Source: an uncultured Clostridia bacterium (GTDB taxonomy: Bacteria; Bacillota; Clostridia; Oscillospirales; Ruminococcaceae). Taken from it: DNA of 38,930 nucleotides. The DNA is taken from assembly GCA_947624555.1 (NCBI GenBank), contig CANQKW010000013.1, positions 1 through 38,930 of the forward strand, written 5' to 3'. The notes under the pieces were generated by a model. It made no database searches and was not told the origin of the DNA. It saw only the letters and a list, made by a program, of their open reading frames with translations. The position numbers and the translations under genes were made by a program. Shown in pieces: positions 17,422 through 25,468 of this stretch. Numbering within the stretch: position 1 is the stretch's first letter; each line of letters begins with the position of its first letter.

Positions 17422-17557
17422 GAAACCGCTCCAAATCGGAATTTATTCCCTGCGACATAAGCGCAGGAAAGGGAAAATCCGCACACTCCCCTGTTTCCTG
17501 CGAAGAAAAAAATCTTAAAGGCTGTTAACCGCAATCCCGCTCCATTCAAACCGCAAA

Positions 17558-17586
17558 ATGCCCCCGATAACGAGGGCATTTCTTGT
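17558..17586 (+). terminator. Terminator downstream of the helical protein gene
   Basis: AATGCCC (17558-17564) pairs with GGGCATT (17574-17580), followed by TCTTGTTTT. AAAA on the other side means it may also stop rnpB read-through. Confidence 0.65.
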
Positions 17587-17663
17587 TTTCCTGCTAAATG
17601 AGCGAAATAAAAATCCCCCCAAATACGGAAGGAGCAGATTTATGCGATAATGCAAAATAATTA

Positions 17664-18021
17664 AATGCTGTCCGTCGATAAGCCGGGTTCTGTCGTGTAT
17701 AATCATCTATCTAGCTCTTTCGTCGCCAAAAGAGTCCAGCCGCCTTAAACGGGGTGCGTCGAGCAGACACATTATTCCCCGTACCAATCGGCGTTGCATC
17801 GGATAGGGTTTACATGGCAATCCGGTCTCCCGAATTCCGGTGAGCTCTTGCCTCGCCTTTCCACCCTTACAGCCGCTGAAAGCCGCTGCGGTATATCTCT
17901 GTTGCACTTGCCCTAAGGTCGCCCTCGGCTGATGTTATCAGCTACCCTGCTCTGTGATGCCCGGACTTTCCTCATAATGTTCCCACACTACGCGATTATA
18001 TAACGAACAGCGTTTAATTAC
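17664..18021 (-). ncRNA. rnpB: RNase P RNA, type A
   Basis: RNase P RNA is the catalytic RNA that removes 5' leaders from pre-tRNAs. Read on the minus strand the gene shows universal elements in order: GAGGAAAGTCCGGGC near the 5' end (P4 and CR I), GCAGGGTAGCTGATAACATC, AGGGCGACC, the conserved AAGTGCAACAGAGA with GATATACCGC, GGGTGGAAAGGCGAGGCAAG, and the 3' ACAGAACCCGGCTTATCGAC that closes P4. The P7-P12 arrangement and the lack of the Bacillus P5.1 layout fit type A. The 5' end is placed by its promoter (-10 at 18028-18033). The 3' end is approximate. Confidence 0.95.
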
Positions 18022-18027
18022 TATACT

Positions 18028-18056
18028 ATTGTAACACATCAGAATAATTTTTTCAA
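18028..18056 (-). promoter_or_regulatory. Promoter of rnpB
   Basis: On the minus strand TTGAAA (18056-18051) and TACAAT (18033-18028) are 17 bases apart, with a TG extension before the -10. Confidence 0.8.
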
Positions 18057-18131
18057 GACCTTTTATCAAAAGATAAATCACTCAATGTGCAATATACACA
18101 TAAATTACACATAATTTTCAATGTCCAAATC

Positions 18132-18160
18132 TTGACAAAGTATAATTTATATATTATAAT
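18132..18160 (+). promoter_or_regulatory. Promoter of the AMP-ligase gene
   Basis: TTGACA (18132-18137) and TATAAT (18155-18160) are both exact consensus and 17 bases apart. The leader of about 65 bases has no obvious regulatory structure and a poor ribosome binding site. Confidence 0.8.
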
Positions 18161-18231
18161 GATAATGGAAGAGAATAAAATACCGGTTTTACCGCTAAAT
18201 AAACAAGAAGGGTTGGGAATTAAGACTAAAT

Positions 18232-19899
18232 ATGGACGTTGAGTCATATCACCTCAATTTTGTCACCGAAGAATACGGGGAGGACGGTTTGCTGAAAAAA
18301 TTCGGCATAAAATACCCCGAAAACTTCAACTTCGGTTATGACATCATAGACAAAATTGCACAGCTTGAACCCGACAGACGGGCTTTATTGTGGGTCGACC
18401 TTGAAGGAAATGAAAAAACGCTGACATACGGGGATTTGTCGCTTTTGTCAAATCAGGCGGCAAATATGTTCCTCGAAAAGGGCATAAAAAAAGGCGACCA
18501 CGTTATACTTGTGATGAAAAGGCATTATCAGTTCTGGTATACGATGATCGCTTTGATTAAGATAGGGGCAGTGGCTATTCCTGCGACCTATCTTCTTACG
18601 GTAAAGGATTTCGTTTACCGTATGAATGCGGCAGATGTCAAGGGAGTTGTTTGCACTCACGACGGAGAAGTCGCTGATTTCATCGACGAGGCAGAAAAAA
18701 AGACCGACGGAGAGCTTAAATTCAAGTATATCGTAAACGGTTCCAAAGAAGGCTGGCTCAGCTTTGACGAGGAAATAAAAAAATATCCCGAAACTCTTGA
18801 AAGAGTGCCCACAAAGGCTGACGAATATTTCTTGCTGTACTTTACAAGCGGAACAACGGGTTATCCGAAAATGGCTGTTCACGACCACACGCTTGCTCTT
18901 GCTCATATTCAGACTGCAAAGCACTGGCAAAAGGTCTGTCCGAACGGCATTCATCTCACTGTTTCCGATACGGGCTGGGCAAAGTCCGCCTGGGGAAAAA
19001 TCTACGGTCAAATGGCTTTGGGCACCTGCATTTTCGTTTATGATTTCGACAAGTTCATACCTGAAAATATGCTGGCGATTATGGAAAAATACAAAGTCAC
19101 AACGTTTTGCGCTCCGCCGACAATGTACAGATTTTTCATCAATGCGGGTCTTGAAAAATACGATCTGTCAAGCCTTAAATATTGCAATATCGCAGGTGAG
19201 GCGCTCTCGGCGGACGTGTTTAACCGCTGGAAAGAGGCAACGGGTCTTACTCTAATGGAAGGTTTCGGGCAAACGGAAAGCACCTGCCTCATAGGAAATA
19301 TCATAGGAATGACGCCGAAACCCGGTTCAATGGGAAAGCCTACTCCGCTTTATGAGATCGATTTGGTCGATAAGGACGGAAATTCTGTTCCGCCGGGAGT
19401 TGTGGGTGAAATTGTCGTAAAGGGAGATTACAAGCATACTCCGGGACTGTTCAGAGGCTACTACAACAACGAAGAGGCTACAAAAAAGGTGTGGCACGAC
19501 GGATATTACCACACGGGCGACACGGCAAAGCGTGACGAGGACGGATATTACTGGTATGTCGGAAGAAATGATGATGTGATAAAGTCAAGCGGTTACAGGA
19601 TAGGTCCGTTTGAGATAGAGTCTGTTCTGGCAACTCACCCAGCGGTGCTTGAATGTGCGGTAACGGGCGTTCCTCATCCGATAAGAGGCGAGGTAGTCAA
19701 GGCGACAATCGTTCTTACGGAGGGATATGAGCCTACGGAAGAGCTTAAAGCCGATATACAGACATATGTTAAGAAGAACACGGCGCCGTATAAGTATCCG
19801 AGAGTTGTGGAGTTTGTGAAGGAACTTCCAAAGACGGTCAGCGGAAAAATCCGCCGTGTGGAGATACGGGAAAACGACCGCAGCAAGGATGACAAATAA
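18232..19899 (+). CDS. AMP-forming acyl-CoA synthetase / acetyl-CoA synthetase-like ligase
   Basis: A 555-residue member of the ANL adenylating family, which activates a carboxylic acid with ATP and passes it to CoA (or, in some relatives, to a carrier protein). Core motifs are YFTSGTTGYPKMAVHDH (P-loop-like), EGFGQTEST (A5), YYHTGDTAKRDEDGYYWYVG (A7-A8) and the hinge RNDDVIKSSGYRIGPFEIES. The catalytic Lys is in PKTVSGKIRRVEI near the C-terminus. The phrase VSDTGWAKSAWGKIYGQ is typical of the medium-chain/ACSM-like branch related to acetyl-CoA synthetase. Substrate is probably a short or medium acid. The gene stands alone with a perfect promoter but converges on the ketosynthase operon 335 bases away, so a role in feeding it is possible but unproven. 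Confidence 0.85.
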   Translation: MDVESYHLNFVTEEYGEDGLLKKFGIKYPENFNFGYDIIDKIAQLEPDRRALLWVDLEGNEKTLTYGDLSLLSNQAANMFLEKGIKKGDHVILVMKRHYQFWYTMIALIKIGAVAIPATYLLTVKDFVYRMNAADVKGVVCTHDGEVADFIDEAEKKTDGELKFKYIVNGSKEGWLSFDEEIKKYPETLERVPTKADEYFLLYFTSGTTGYPKMAVHDHTLALAHIQTAKHWQKVCPNGIHLTVSDTGWAKSAWGKIYGQMALGTCIFVYDFDKFIPENMLAIMEKYKVTTFCAPPTMYRFFINAGLEKYDLSSLKYCNIAGEALSADVFNRWKEATGLTLMEGFGQTESTCLIGNIIGMTPKPGSMGKPTPLYEIDLVDKDGNSVPPGVVGEIVVKGDYKHTPGLFRGYYNNEEATKKVWHDGYYHTGDTAKRDEDGYYWYVGRNDDVIKSSGYRIGPFEIESVLATHPAVLECAVTGVPHPIRGEVVKATIVLTEGYEPTEELKADIQTYVKKNTAPYKYPRVVEFVKELPKTVSGKIRRVEIRENDRSKDDK

Positions 19900-19907
19900 A
19901 ACCCGGC

Positions 19908-20221
19908 TGTCAGCTTACAGTGTATAGTGTATAGTGAATAGTAAGAAGTGCTGCGCTTGCAGCGCAGTTATCAAAAAGTTTTTTGAAGAGTCCAGAGAAA
20001 CTTTTTTTCAAAAAAGTTTCTCTGGTCGCCGAAGGCACGGTTCAAAGGCGCTAAAGGGGTATGGGGGAAAACAAGAGTTTTCCCCCATTTTTTTGCGTTC
20101 AAAGGACGCAAAAAACCAGCCGATTTTGGCAGTTTACAATGCACAGTGCATAGTGCATAGTAAAATGTGCCGCACCTGCTCAAAAAAGCAGGAAAAACAA
20201 ATTGATTTTTTGCGTTCAAAG
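19908..20221. repeat. Cluster of direct repeats and long hairpins between convergent units
   Basis: Several repeat types share this gap. A motif built on GTGYATAGTGNATAGTAA occurs twice, about 19919-19944 and 20136-20165. CTGCGCT/AGCGCAG (19951-19967) is a 7-bp hairpin. A perfect 16-bp inverted repeat, CCAGAGAAACTTTTTT, lies at 19992-20007 with its complement at 20010-20025. A 12-bp hairpin ends in a T run (20061-20094). TTTTTTGCGT pairs with ACGCAAAAAA (20089-20115). The 16-mer TTTTTTGCGTTCAAAG is present at 20089-20104 and again at 20206-20221. This looks like a nested miniature repeat element rather than a gene. It carries no supported ORF. Confidence 0.6.
20061..20094 (+). terminator. Strong terminator inside the repeat cluster
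   Basis: ATGGGGGAAAAC (20061-20072) pairs perfectly with GTTTTCCCCCAT (20077-20088) around AAGA, followed by seven T. It should end the ligase transcript. Confidence 0.75.
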
Positions 20222-20234
20222 ATACTTTTTGAAT

Positions 20235-20945
20235 TTATTTCATCTGATGCTCCCAATGAGCGGAGGTTATCGTTTCAAACCCCTTCGGCGACAAAATAGG
20301 CTTTGAAATGCGCTTTTTCGTTTCCTCGCTCAACGAGAGCTTTTCGGCAAACTCCTCGCCCGCTTTTTTTATGTCCGAAAGATACCCGTCACGCTGACGT
20401 TTGGCATTCTCCGAAATAAAAAGCTCGCCCTGTGCGCACAAAATAGCCGTGTATTTTCCCTCTCCGCAAATCAGGTCATACTGCCTCAAAAGAGCAGGAT
20501 AAACCGCATTTGCATCAACATATCCGCAGGAAGAAATAACTACCAGCTTTTTATTGAGCAGGATTTTTTCACGCAGCTCGTGAAAACAGATATTCCTGTT
20601 CTCGGAAAAACCGCCTAAATAAGGCAGCATAAACGGCAGACAGCGGTCTGTCATCGCCTTGACCTTTGACGGCATACCGAAAAAATACAGCGGAAAACTC
20701 TCGATAATAATGTCCGCAGAGAGTATTTTTTCCCTGAGAGCCTGCATATCGTCGTTGATAACGCAGCGTCCGTTCGTTTTGCCCCAACAGGAATAACACC
20801 CCAAACAAGGCTTTATATCCAGCTTGTGAAGTTCAACCGTTTCAATGCCGACGCTTTCGGGAAAACCGCTCAAAAATGCACGGGTGACATTCATTGTGTT
20901 GGATTTTTCGCCTTTGGGACTGCCGTTTATTACAAGAACCTTCAT
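20235..20945 (-). CDS. Flavodoxin-like / NADPH-dependent FMN reductase family protein
   Basis: A 236-residue protein of the flavodoxin-like superfamily. The FMN phosphate loop is VLVINGSPKGEKSNT at the start, and the second FMN-contact region is ADIIIESFPLYFFGMPSKVK. A Cys-rich segment PCLGCYSCWGKTNGRC (four Cys, about residues 46-62) is common in the iron-sulfur flavoprotein-like group and hints at a metal or FeS site. It is the last gene of the biosynthetic operon, and its ATG overlaps the phosphopantetheinyl transferase stop by 4 bases (ATGA), so translation is coupled. Its role may be electron transfer to a desaturation or reduction step, but it could also be a passenger. The reductase substrate is unknown. 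Confidence 0.8.
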   Translation of the reverse strand: MKVLVINGSPKGEKSNTMNVTRAFLSGFPESVGIETVELHKLDIKPCLGCYSCWGKTNGRCVINDDMQALREKILSADIIIESFPLYFFGMPSKVKAMTDRCLPFMLPYLGGFSENRNICFHELREKILLNKKLVVISSCGYVDANAVYPALLRQYDLICGEGKYTAILCAQGELFISENAKRQRDGYLSDIKKAGEEFAEKLSLSEETKKRISKPILSPKGFETITSAHWEHQMK

Positions 20946-21601
20946 TGTTTCTCCTCAATCTCGGACAGCTCTTCTTCGGTAAGCTGAGGACGGTTTATGC
21001 TGTAACGGTAACGCTCGCCGCAAAGATAAATTTCCCCGTCTATAAAAAATTCGCCGTTAAGATTGGCTGTTTTCAGCGTATCAAAGATGTCCGAACCTGC
21101 ACGTTTCACATAAGCCTCACGGTGCGTCCAGGCGGTAAAAAAGCGCTCGGGGTCGTGATTTGAACGCTTGAACTCTTCAAGCTCATCATCGTTCATAAAC
21201 GCTTTTGAAAGCTCTGACATCTTTTCGGGTGAATAATCTCTTATCCTTTGAACATCGCAGCCTATTATCACGTCCTCCGTGCTGTTTCCTATCGCAAGAG
21301 CACAAATTGCACAACCCTCGCTGTGTGAAATGCTGAAATCAAGCCCTTGAACGGAAACGTGCGGACGATTATGCTCGTCAACAGTAATGATAAGCTCGGA
21401 ACGGGCTATTTTATTCTTCTGGAGCAGACTGTCCAAAAGCAGAAATCCGCAGGCGCTGTCACAAAACGCCTCCTTGCGCTTTGACAAAATCATTTCAAAA
21501 TAATCAACAGAAGCGGCGTGGTAATTCTCCATTGCGTTTTCAACTCTCAAACGAAGAAAAGAACCGCCCGTTACAATGCAGGAAGCAAGGTCAATTTTCA
21601 T
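20942..21601 (-). CDS. Sfp-type 4'-phosphopantetheinyl transferase
   Basis: This enzyme moves phosphopantetheine from CoA to a Ser of a carrier protein, turning it into its active form. The 219-residue protein shows the family motifs in order: NRPHVSVQGLDFSISHSEG (residues 78-96, P1-P2), VIIGCDVQRIRDYSPEKM (Mg-binding Asp, about 111-128) and RFFTAWTHREAYVKRAG (P3, with Arg where many have Lys in KEA). It lies in the same operon as an ACP gene and a ketosynthase, so it probably activates that ACP rather than relying on the housekeeping AcpS. Spacing to the dehydratase stop is 15 bases. Overlap with the flavodoxin-like gene downstream is 4 bases. Confidence 0.92.
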   Translation of the reverse strand: MKIDLASCIVTGGSFLRLRVENAMENYHAASVDYFEMILSKRKEAFCDSACGFLLLDSLLQKNKIARSELIITVDEHNRPHVSVQGLDFSISHSEGCAICALAIGNSTEDVIIGCDVQRIRDYSPEKMSELSKAFMNDDELEEFKRSNHDPERFFTAWTHREAYVKRAGSDIFDTLKTANLNGEFFIDGEIYLCGERYRYSINRPQLTEEELSEIEEKQ

Positions 21602-21616
21602 AAATCATCACCGCTT

Positions 21617-22069
21617 TTATTCGCCGTAAACGGCGTTTTTATCCATAGAAGTAAACAGCATACTGCCCTTGGCTTTTACCACTCCGTCGACTGAAATTTT
21701 CGCCTCAAACTCGTATGCTGCAGCGCTTGCCAGAACACAATTCACGGAAATCTGCAAGGTATCTCCGGGAATAACGGGCTTTAAAAACTTGAAATCCTTG
21801 ACTTTCAAAAGAACGTACAACTTATTTTCATCGGATGCTGCGCTTTCAGGTGCGATTACAAGGCTGCAAAGCTGCGCCGCACTCTCAATAAGAAGAACAC
21901 CCGGCATTATCGGTGCGTCGGGAAAATGCCCGATAAAATACGGCTCGTTGACCGAAACATTTTTAATACCGACTGCGCTTTTATCGGGGATAAGCTCTGT
22001 TACACGTTCGATCATCTGAAACGGCGGACGCTGTTTAATTCTCTTGTTTATTTCGAGTAAATTCATCAT
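21617..22069 (-). CDS. FabZ-like 3-hydroxyacyl-ACP dehydratase
   Basis: A 150-residue hot-dog fold protein that removes water from 3-hydroxyacyl-ACP to give the trans-2-enoyl product. The catalytic His is in YFIGHFPDAPIMPG (His48) and the partner acid in VLLIESAAQLCSL (Glu62), in the same spacing as FabZ. The N-terminal IKQRPPFQMIERV is the usual FabZ entry (RYPFLLVDRV-like). The start MM- has GGGAG upstream. It follows the ketoreductase after 12 bases and precedes the phosphopantetheinyl transferase, so it acts in the same chain-building cycle. It could equally be a dedicated dehydratase of a polyene pathway. The two cannot be told apart from sequence. Confidence 0.87.
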   Translation of the reverse strand: MMNLLEINKRIKQRPPFQMIERVTELIPDKSAVGIKNVSVNEPYFIGHFPDAPIMPGVLLIESAAQLCSLVIAPESAASDENKLYVLLKVKDFKFLKPVIPGDTLQISVNCVLASAAAYEFEAKISVDGVVKAKGSMLFTSMDKNAVYGE

Positions 22070-22081
22070 TTTTTCTCCCTG

Positions 22082-22816
22082 TCACAGGCTTAAACCGCCG
22101 TCAAGGACGATTACCTGACCTGTCATATAGCTGAATGCGTCAGAGCAAAGCGAAACTACAACCGAAGCGACCTCGTCCGCTGTGCCGAAACGTCCCGAAG
22201 GAACGGACTTTAAGTAACCCTCTCGCTTATCCTCGGGGATTGCGTCTATCATCTCGGTTTCAATAAATCCCGGAGCTACAGCATTCACGGTGATTTTCCT
22301 CGGCGCAAGCTCCTTGGCAAGAGTGGCTGTCATTGAGTTGACAGCACCCTTGGTTGCCGAATAGACGCCCTGTCCTTCAACTGCCAGAACGGAGCTTACC
22401 GACGAGATATTGATTATTTTTCCGCCTGTTTTTATCATTTTGAGAGCGGCAGCCTGCGCACAATGAAAATATCCCTTGATGTTAATATCAAGGCTCTTGG
22501 ACAGGCTATCCTCGTTTATCATAAGCAAATAAGCGTCATCGACGACTCCTGCGTTGTTTACGAGAACGTCAAGCCTGCCGAATATCTTGTTAATCTCACG
22601 GAACATATTCTGAACCGCTTTCAGATCGGCGGTATCCGCTTTGAACGCAGCGGCTTTTCTGCCCGTTTTTTCGATTGCGGCAACGACTTCTGCGGCTTTT
22701 TGCTCGTTTGAATTATAATTAACGCATATATCATAACCGTTTTCGGCTAATTTAAGAGCGCAGGCACGTCCTATTCCTCTTGAAGCGCCTGTTACAAGTG
22801 CGACTTTATTTTCCAC
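22082..22816 (-). CDS. fabG: 3-oxoacyl-ACP reductase (FabG-like, SDR family)
   Basis: A 244-residue short-chain dehydrogenase/reductase reducing 3-ketoacyl-ACP with NADPH. Visible are the cofactor loop TGASRGIGRACA, NNAGVVD, and the catalytic triad region INISSVSSVLAVEGQGVYSA with YSATK. The C-terminus carries PGFIETEMID and the closing GQVIVLDGG typical of FabG. The start is GTG 22816, only one base after the ketosynthase stop, so the two genes are tightly coupled. The gene symbol reflects family resemblance. In this operon it is probably the pathway-dedicated reductase, and the housekeeping fabG should lie elsewhere. Confidence 0.92.
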   Translation of the reverse strand: MENKVALVTGASRGIGRACALKLAENGYDICVNYNSNEQKAAEVVAAIEKTGRKAAAFKADTADLKAVQNMFREINKIFGRLDVLVNNAGVVDDAYLLMINEDSLSKSLDINIKGYFHCAQAAALKMIKTGGKIINISSVSSVLAVEGQGVYSATKGAVNSMTATLAKELAPRKITVNAVAPGFIETEMIDAIPEDKREGYLKSVPSGRFGTADEVASVVVSLCSDAFSYMTGQVIVLDGGLSL

Positions 22817-22817
22817 A

Positions 22818-25058
22818 TTAACCTACTTTCTTCAATACGACAGCCGAATACTGTCCGCCCGAACCGACAGAAACTGCCAGCGCATAAGTGCCGTTATTGC
22901 CTTCATTGAGGGTCTTTGCAAGCACGGCTGCCTGTTCAGCGGCAGCGGCAGCGCCTGCCTCTCCGACCTCTTCTCTCACGTTTATAAACCTGCATTTTTC
23001 GCCGAAAAGCTTTGCAAAAACATTCTTTTCAAGCTCATCAAGCTCTTTATCGCCGTTTGCAAATCCGCTTACAATATCAATGTCGGCGGTGCTTATTCCG
23101 GCATTTTCGCAAGCCCCCAAAATTGCCTTTTCCAGAGCGCTCTCTGAGCCTGCTATGCTGCCAAACTCAACGGATTTATGAGCGCAGGACCAGCCTTTAA
23201 GCTCTGCATATTTCTTCGCACTGCGAGCATTTGCAGACTTTTCCGTTTCGAGGATAAGCGAAACCGAACCTTCTCCCAGCACAACGCCCTTATCGGTAAG
23301 TCCCAGTCTGCCGCTGAGAAATTCAGTAACATCGGTACATTCGTCAACTCCTGCCGCAACCATAATGCTTTCGTCGCCGTTTCTGAGGACATCTGCTGCA
23401 TAGCACAAGCTCTGCAAGCCTGCCTGATTGCCGTTAGCATTGGTTACGTTGTAACCCTTTATTCCCGCAAAAATCGAGAAATAGCCGCCTGCCGCATTGT
23501 AAACGGTATTCGGGAAAGAAAACGCAGAACCGCTTGCCGTGCCGTTTTCTATAACGTTTTTCTGGAAATTTACTATTTCGGTAAGAGGACCGTTTGCCGT
23601 ACCGATGATAATTCCTATATCTGCCGAATTGTTGTCATCAACGGTAATTCCTGCGTCACGGAGTGCTCTCATACCGCCGACAAGCTGGAGCTGTGAAAAT
23701 CTGTCAAGCTTTCTCCAGAACGCCATTTTAATGCCGTGCTCTTTGTAATCGTCGGAGGATATTTCAATGCGGTTTTTGCCGATTATCTCGCCTATGCCCG
23801 TAACAAAAATGCGCTCATTATTGGTATTGTCGGGGATTTTATGAGGCTCTTTTGCAAATACCACGGACGCATTGTTTCCGCCGAACGCAAAGGAGTTTGA
23901 CGCAGCGTAATTTATGGTTTTTTCGTGCTTTTTGTTGGGTACGAAATCAATATTTCCTGCTTTTTCTTTGAGCGTTTCAAGATTTTCTTCGGTATAGCCT
24001 ATCGTCGGAGGAACGACATTTTCGCAGACGGATTTAACGGTAAGAACAGCCTCAATAGAGCCTGCCGCACCAAGGCAGTGTCCCGTCATAGATTTTGTGG
24101 AGCTTACGGAAAGGTGGTTGTTTTCGCCAAAAATCGTGTGCAGCGACAGAAACTCTGCCTCGTCGTTCTTTGCCGTACCCGTGCCGTGAGCGTTGATATA
24201 GTCAATGTCCTTCGGCTCAAGTCCGGATTTCTTTATTGCCCTGTTTATCGCAAGCATCTGACCCTCTCCGTCGGGACGCGGAGCTGTGATGTGATGTGCG
24301 TCGGAACTTACGCCCGAACCCAATATCTCGCAGTAAATCTTAGCTCCTCTTGCAGCGGCGTGCTCGTAGCTTTCGATAATGAGAACGCCCGCACCCTCTC
24401 CGAGAGTAATGCCGTGGCTGTTGTTAAACGGAGAGCAAGGGTTTTCATCAAGTGCGTGAAGAGCGTGAAATCCTGCAAAAGCAAGCGAAGTAAAGCTGTC
24501 TGAGCCGCCTGCCGCAAAAGCGTCCGCTTTTCCTGCTCTTATCAAATCGCAGGCATAGGAAAGGCTTATCGTACCTGCTGCACAGGCATTTACGATATTT
24601 GCGGTCACGCCGTTCATTCCGAAATGCTTTGCGACGTTATTTGCAATAGCCGAAGCGGTCATTTTGAGAATATCGGAGGACTTTCCGCCGCCGTTTTTCA
24701 TTTCATCGGTGTAATAAACGTCAATGCTTGCTGCACCGCCTACGCAGTTGCCTATAATAACGCCTATCCTGTCGGAATTTTCCTCTGTGATTTCGTATCC
24801 TGCGTCCGAAAGCGCCTCTCCGGCAGCTTTTATGCACAGCAGCGACGAGCGGTCATAATCCTCGCCGGACAGCTCCTTTGAGGGGATATGCGACTCTGCG
24901 CCGAGCTTTGCATAACAGCCTTCCGTATCAAATGTGTTTATTTCTTTTATGCCCGTAATGCCGTTTACCGCATTGTTCCAACATTCGGAAACATTGTCGC
25001 CGAGAGCGCAGCAAAGTCCAAGACCTGTTACGACAACTCTTCTATCGGAATTATTCAT
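22818..25058 (-). CDS. Ketosynthase fused to a chain-length-factor-like ketosynthase domain
   Basis: A 746-residue didomain protein, close to twice the length of FabF. The N-terminal domain (1-405) is a complete condensing enzyme: Cys159 in VNACAAG, His291 in NAHGTGT and His327 in KSMTGHCLGAAG, with SNSFAFGGNNAS near its end. The C-terminal domain (about 415-746) has the same fold signature (RIFVTGIGEI, IGIIIGTANGP, LGEGSVSLILE), but the Cys position reads NGNQAG (Asn544) and both His motifs are lost (SGFANGDKE, VREEVGEAGAAAA). This is the state of chain-length factors in type II polyketide synthases, normally a separate protein. Fusion would give a fixed 1:1 KS-CLF pair. Start ATG 25058 has GAGGAAAAACG upstream. 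It lies 141 bases after the ACP gene across two hairpins. Confidence 0.92.
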   Translation of the reverse strand: MNNSDRRVVVTGLGLCCALGDNVSECWNNAVNGITGIKEINTFDTEGCYAKLGAESHIPSKELSGEDYDRSSLLCIKAAGEALSDAGYEITEENSDRIGVIIGNCVGGAASIDVYYTDEMKNGGGKSSDILKMTASAIANNVAKHFGMNGVTANIVNACAAGTISLSYACDLIRAGKADAFAAGGSDSFTSLAFAGFHALHALDENPCSPFNNSHGITLGEGAGVLIIESYEHAAARGAKIYCEILGSGVSSDAHHITAPRPDGEGQMLAINRAIKKSGLEPKDIDYINAHGTGTAKNDEAEFLSLHTIFGENNHLSVSSTKSMTGHCLGAAGSIEAVLTVKSVCENVVPPTIGYTEENLETLKEKAGNIDFVPNKKHEKTINYAASNSFAFGGNNASVVFAKEPHKIPDNTNNERIFVTGIGEIIGKNRIEISSDDYKEHGIKMAFWRKLDRFSQLQLVGGMRALRDAGITVDDNNSADIGIIIGTANGPLTEIVNFQKNVIENGTASGSAFSFPNTVYNAAGGYFSIFAGIKGYNVTNANGNQAGLQSLCYAADVLRNGDESIMVAAGVDECTDVTEFLSGRLGLTDKGVVLGEGSVSLILETEKSANARSAKKYAELKGWSCAHKSVEFGSIAGSESALEKAILGACENAGISTADIDIVSGFANGDKELDELEKNVFAKLFGEKCRFINVREEVGEAGAAAAAEQAAVLAKTLNEGNNGTYALAVSVGSGGQYSAVVLKKVG

Positions 25059-25086
25059 CGTTTTTCCTCATTTCATGACATATTTT

Positions 25087-25141
25087 AAGGCAGTACAATG
25101 CTGCCTTATGCCGCAGAATAGCAGCCGTTTTTCGGCTGCTA
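25087..25141. promoter_or_regulatory. Tandem hairpins between the ACP and ketosynthase genes
   Basis: Two perfect inverted repeats lie side by side in the only long gap of the operon: AAGGCAG/CTGCCTT (25087-25107, 7-base loop) and TAGCAGCCG/CGGCTGCTA (25119-25141, 5-base loop). Neither is followed by a good T run, so processing, stability or partial attenuation are more likely than full termination. They would let the ACP be made in excess over the ketosynthase. Confidence 0.5.
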
Positions 25142-25199
25142 CCCGTAAATAATTACAATCGGAAGTCCCACAGCGCAGGCGAGACTTTGCAAAATTCTC

Positions 25200-25442
25200 T
25201 TACAGATGCTCTTCAACGAACTTTGCAAGAGTATTTATGCTCTGGAAATTCTCTCTTGCAGCGCCTGTCATCTGAACTCCGAAGAGATTGTCAATTCCAG
25301 CAATAATTTCAATTGAATCGATCGAGTCAAGTCCGATGTCATCGCCGAAAAGCTCAGAGTCGTTTTCAAGCTCATCTTCGGGTATTCTTAAATTTTCGAC
25401 CAGCATCGCTTTGATCTTAGCGCAGATTTCTTCGTTTGTCAT
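25200..25442 (-). CDS. Acyl carrier protein
   Basis: An 80-residue acidic carrier protein that holds the growing chain on phosphopantetheine. The attachment Ser is Ser40 in IGLDSIDSIEI, the standard DSL-like site, with helix I (residues 2-18) and helix III-IV in the usual places. Ile after the Ser instead of Leu, and the second DS (residues 42-43), are small differences from housekeeping AcpP. A strong site (GGAGG) precedes ATG 25442. It is the second gene of the operon, 26 bases after the acyltransferase, and is presumably activated by the Sfp-type transferase encoded downstream. Confidence 0.92.
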   Translation of the reverse strand: MTNEEICAKIKAMLVENLRIPEDELENDSELFGDDIGLDSIDSIEIIAGIDNLFGVQMTGAARENFQSINTLAKFVEEHL

Positions 25443-25468
25443 AACTTTTTCCTCCGTAAAAATATCAT

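Noticed and set aside
17418-17528. 36-codon ORF overlapping the end of the 16978-17421 gene (ATGA)
   Set aside because: Coupled start is attractive, but the product is short, unconserved as far as I can tell, and has no supporting motif.
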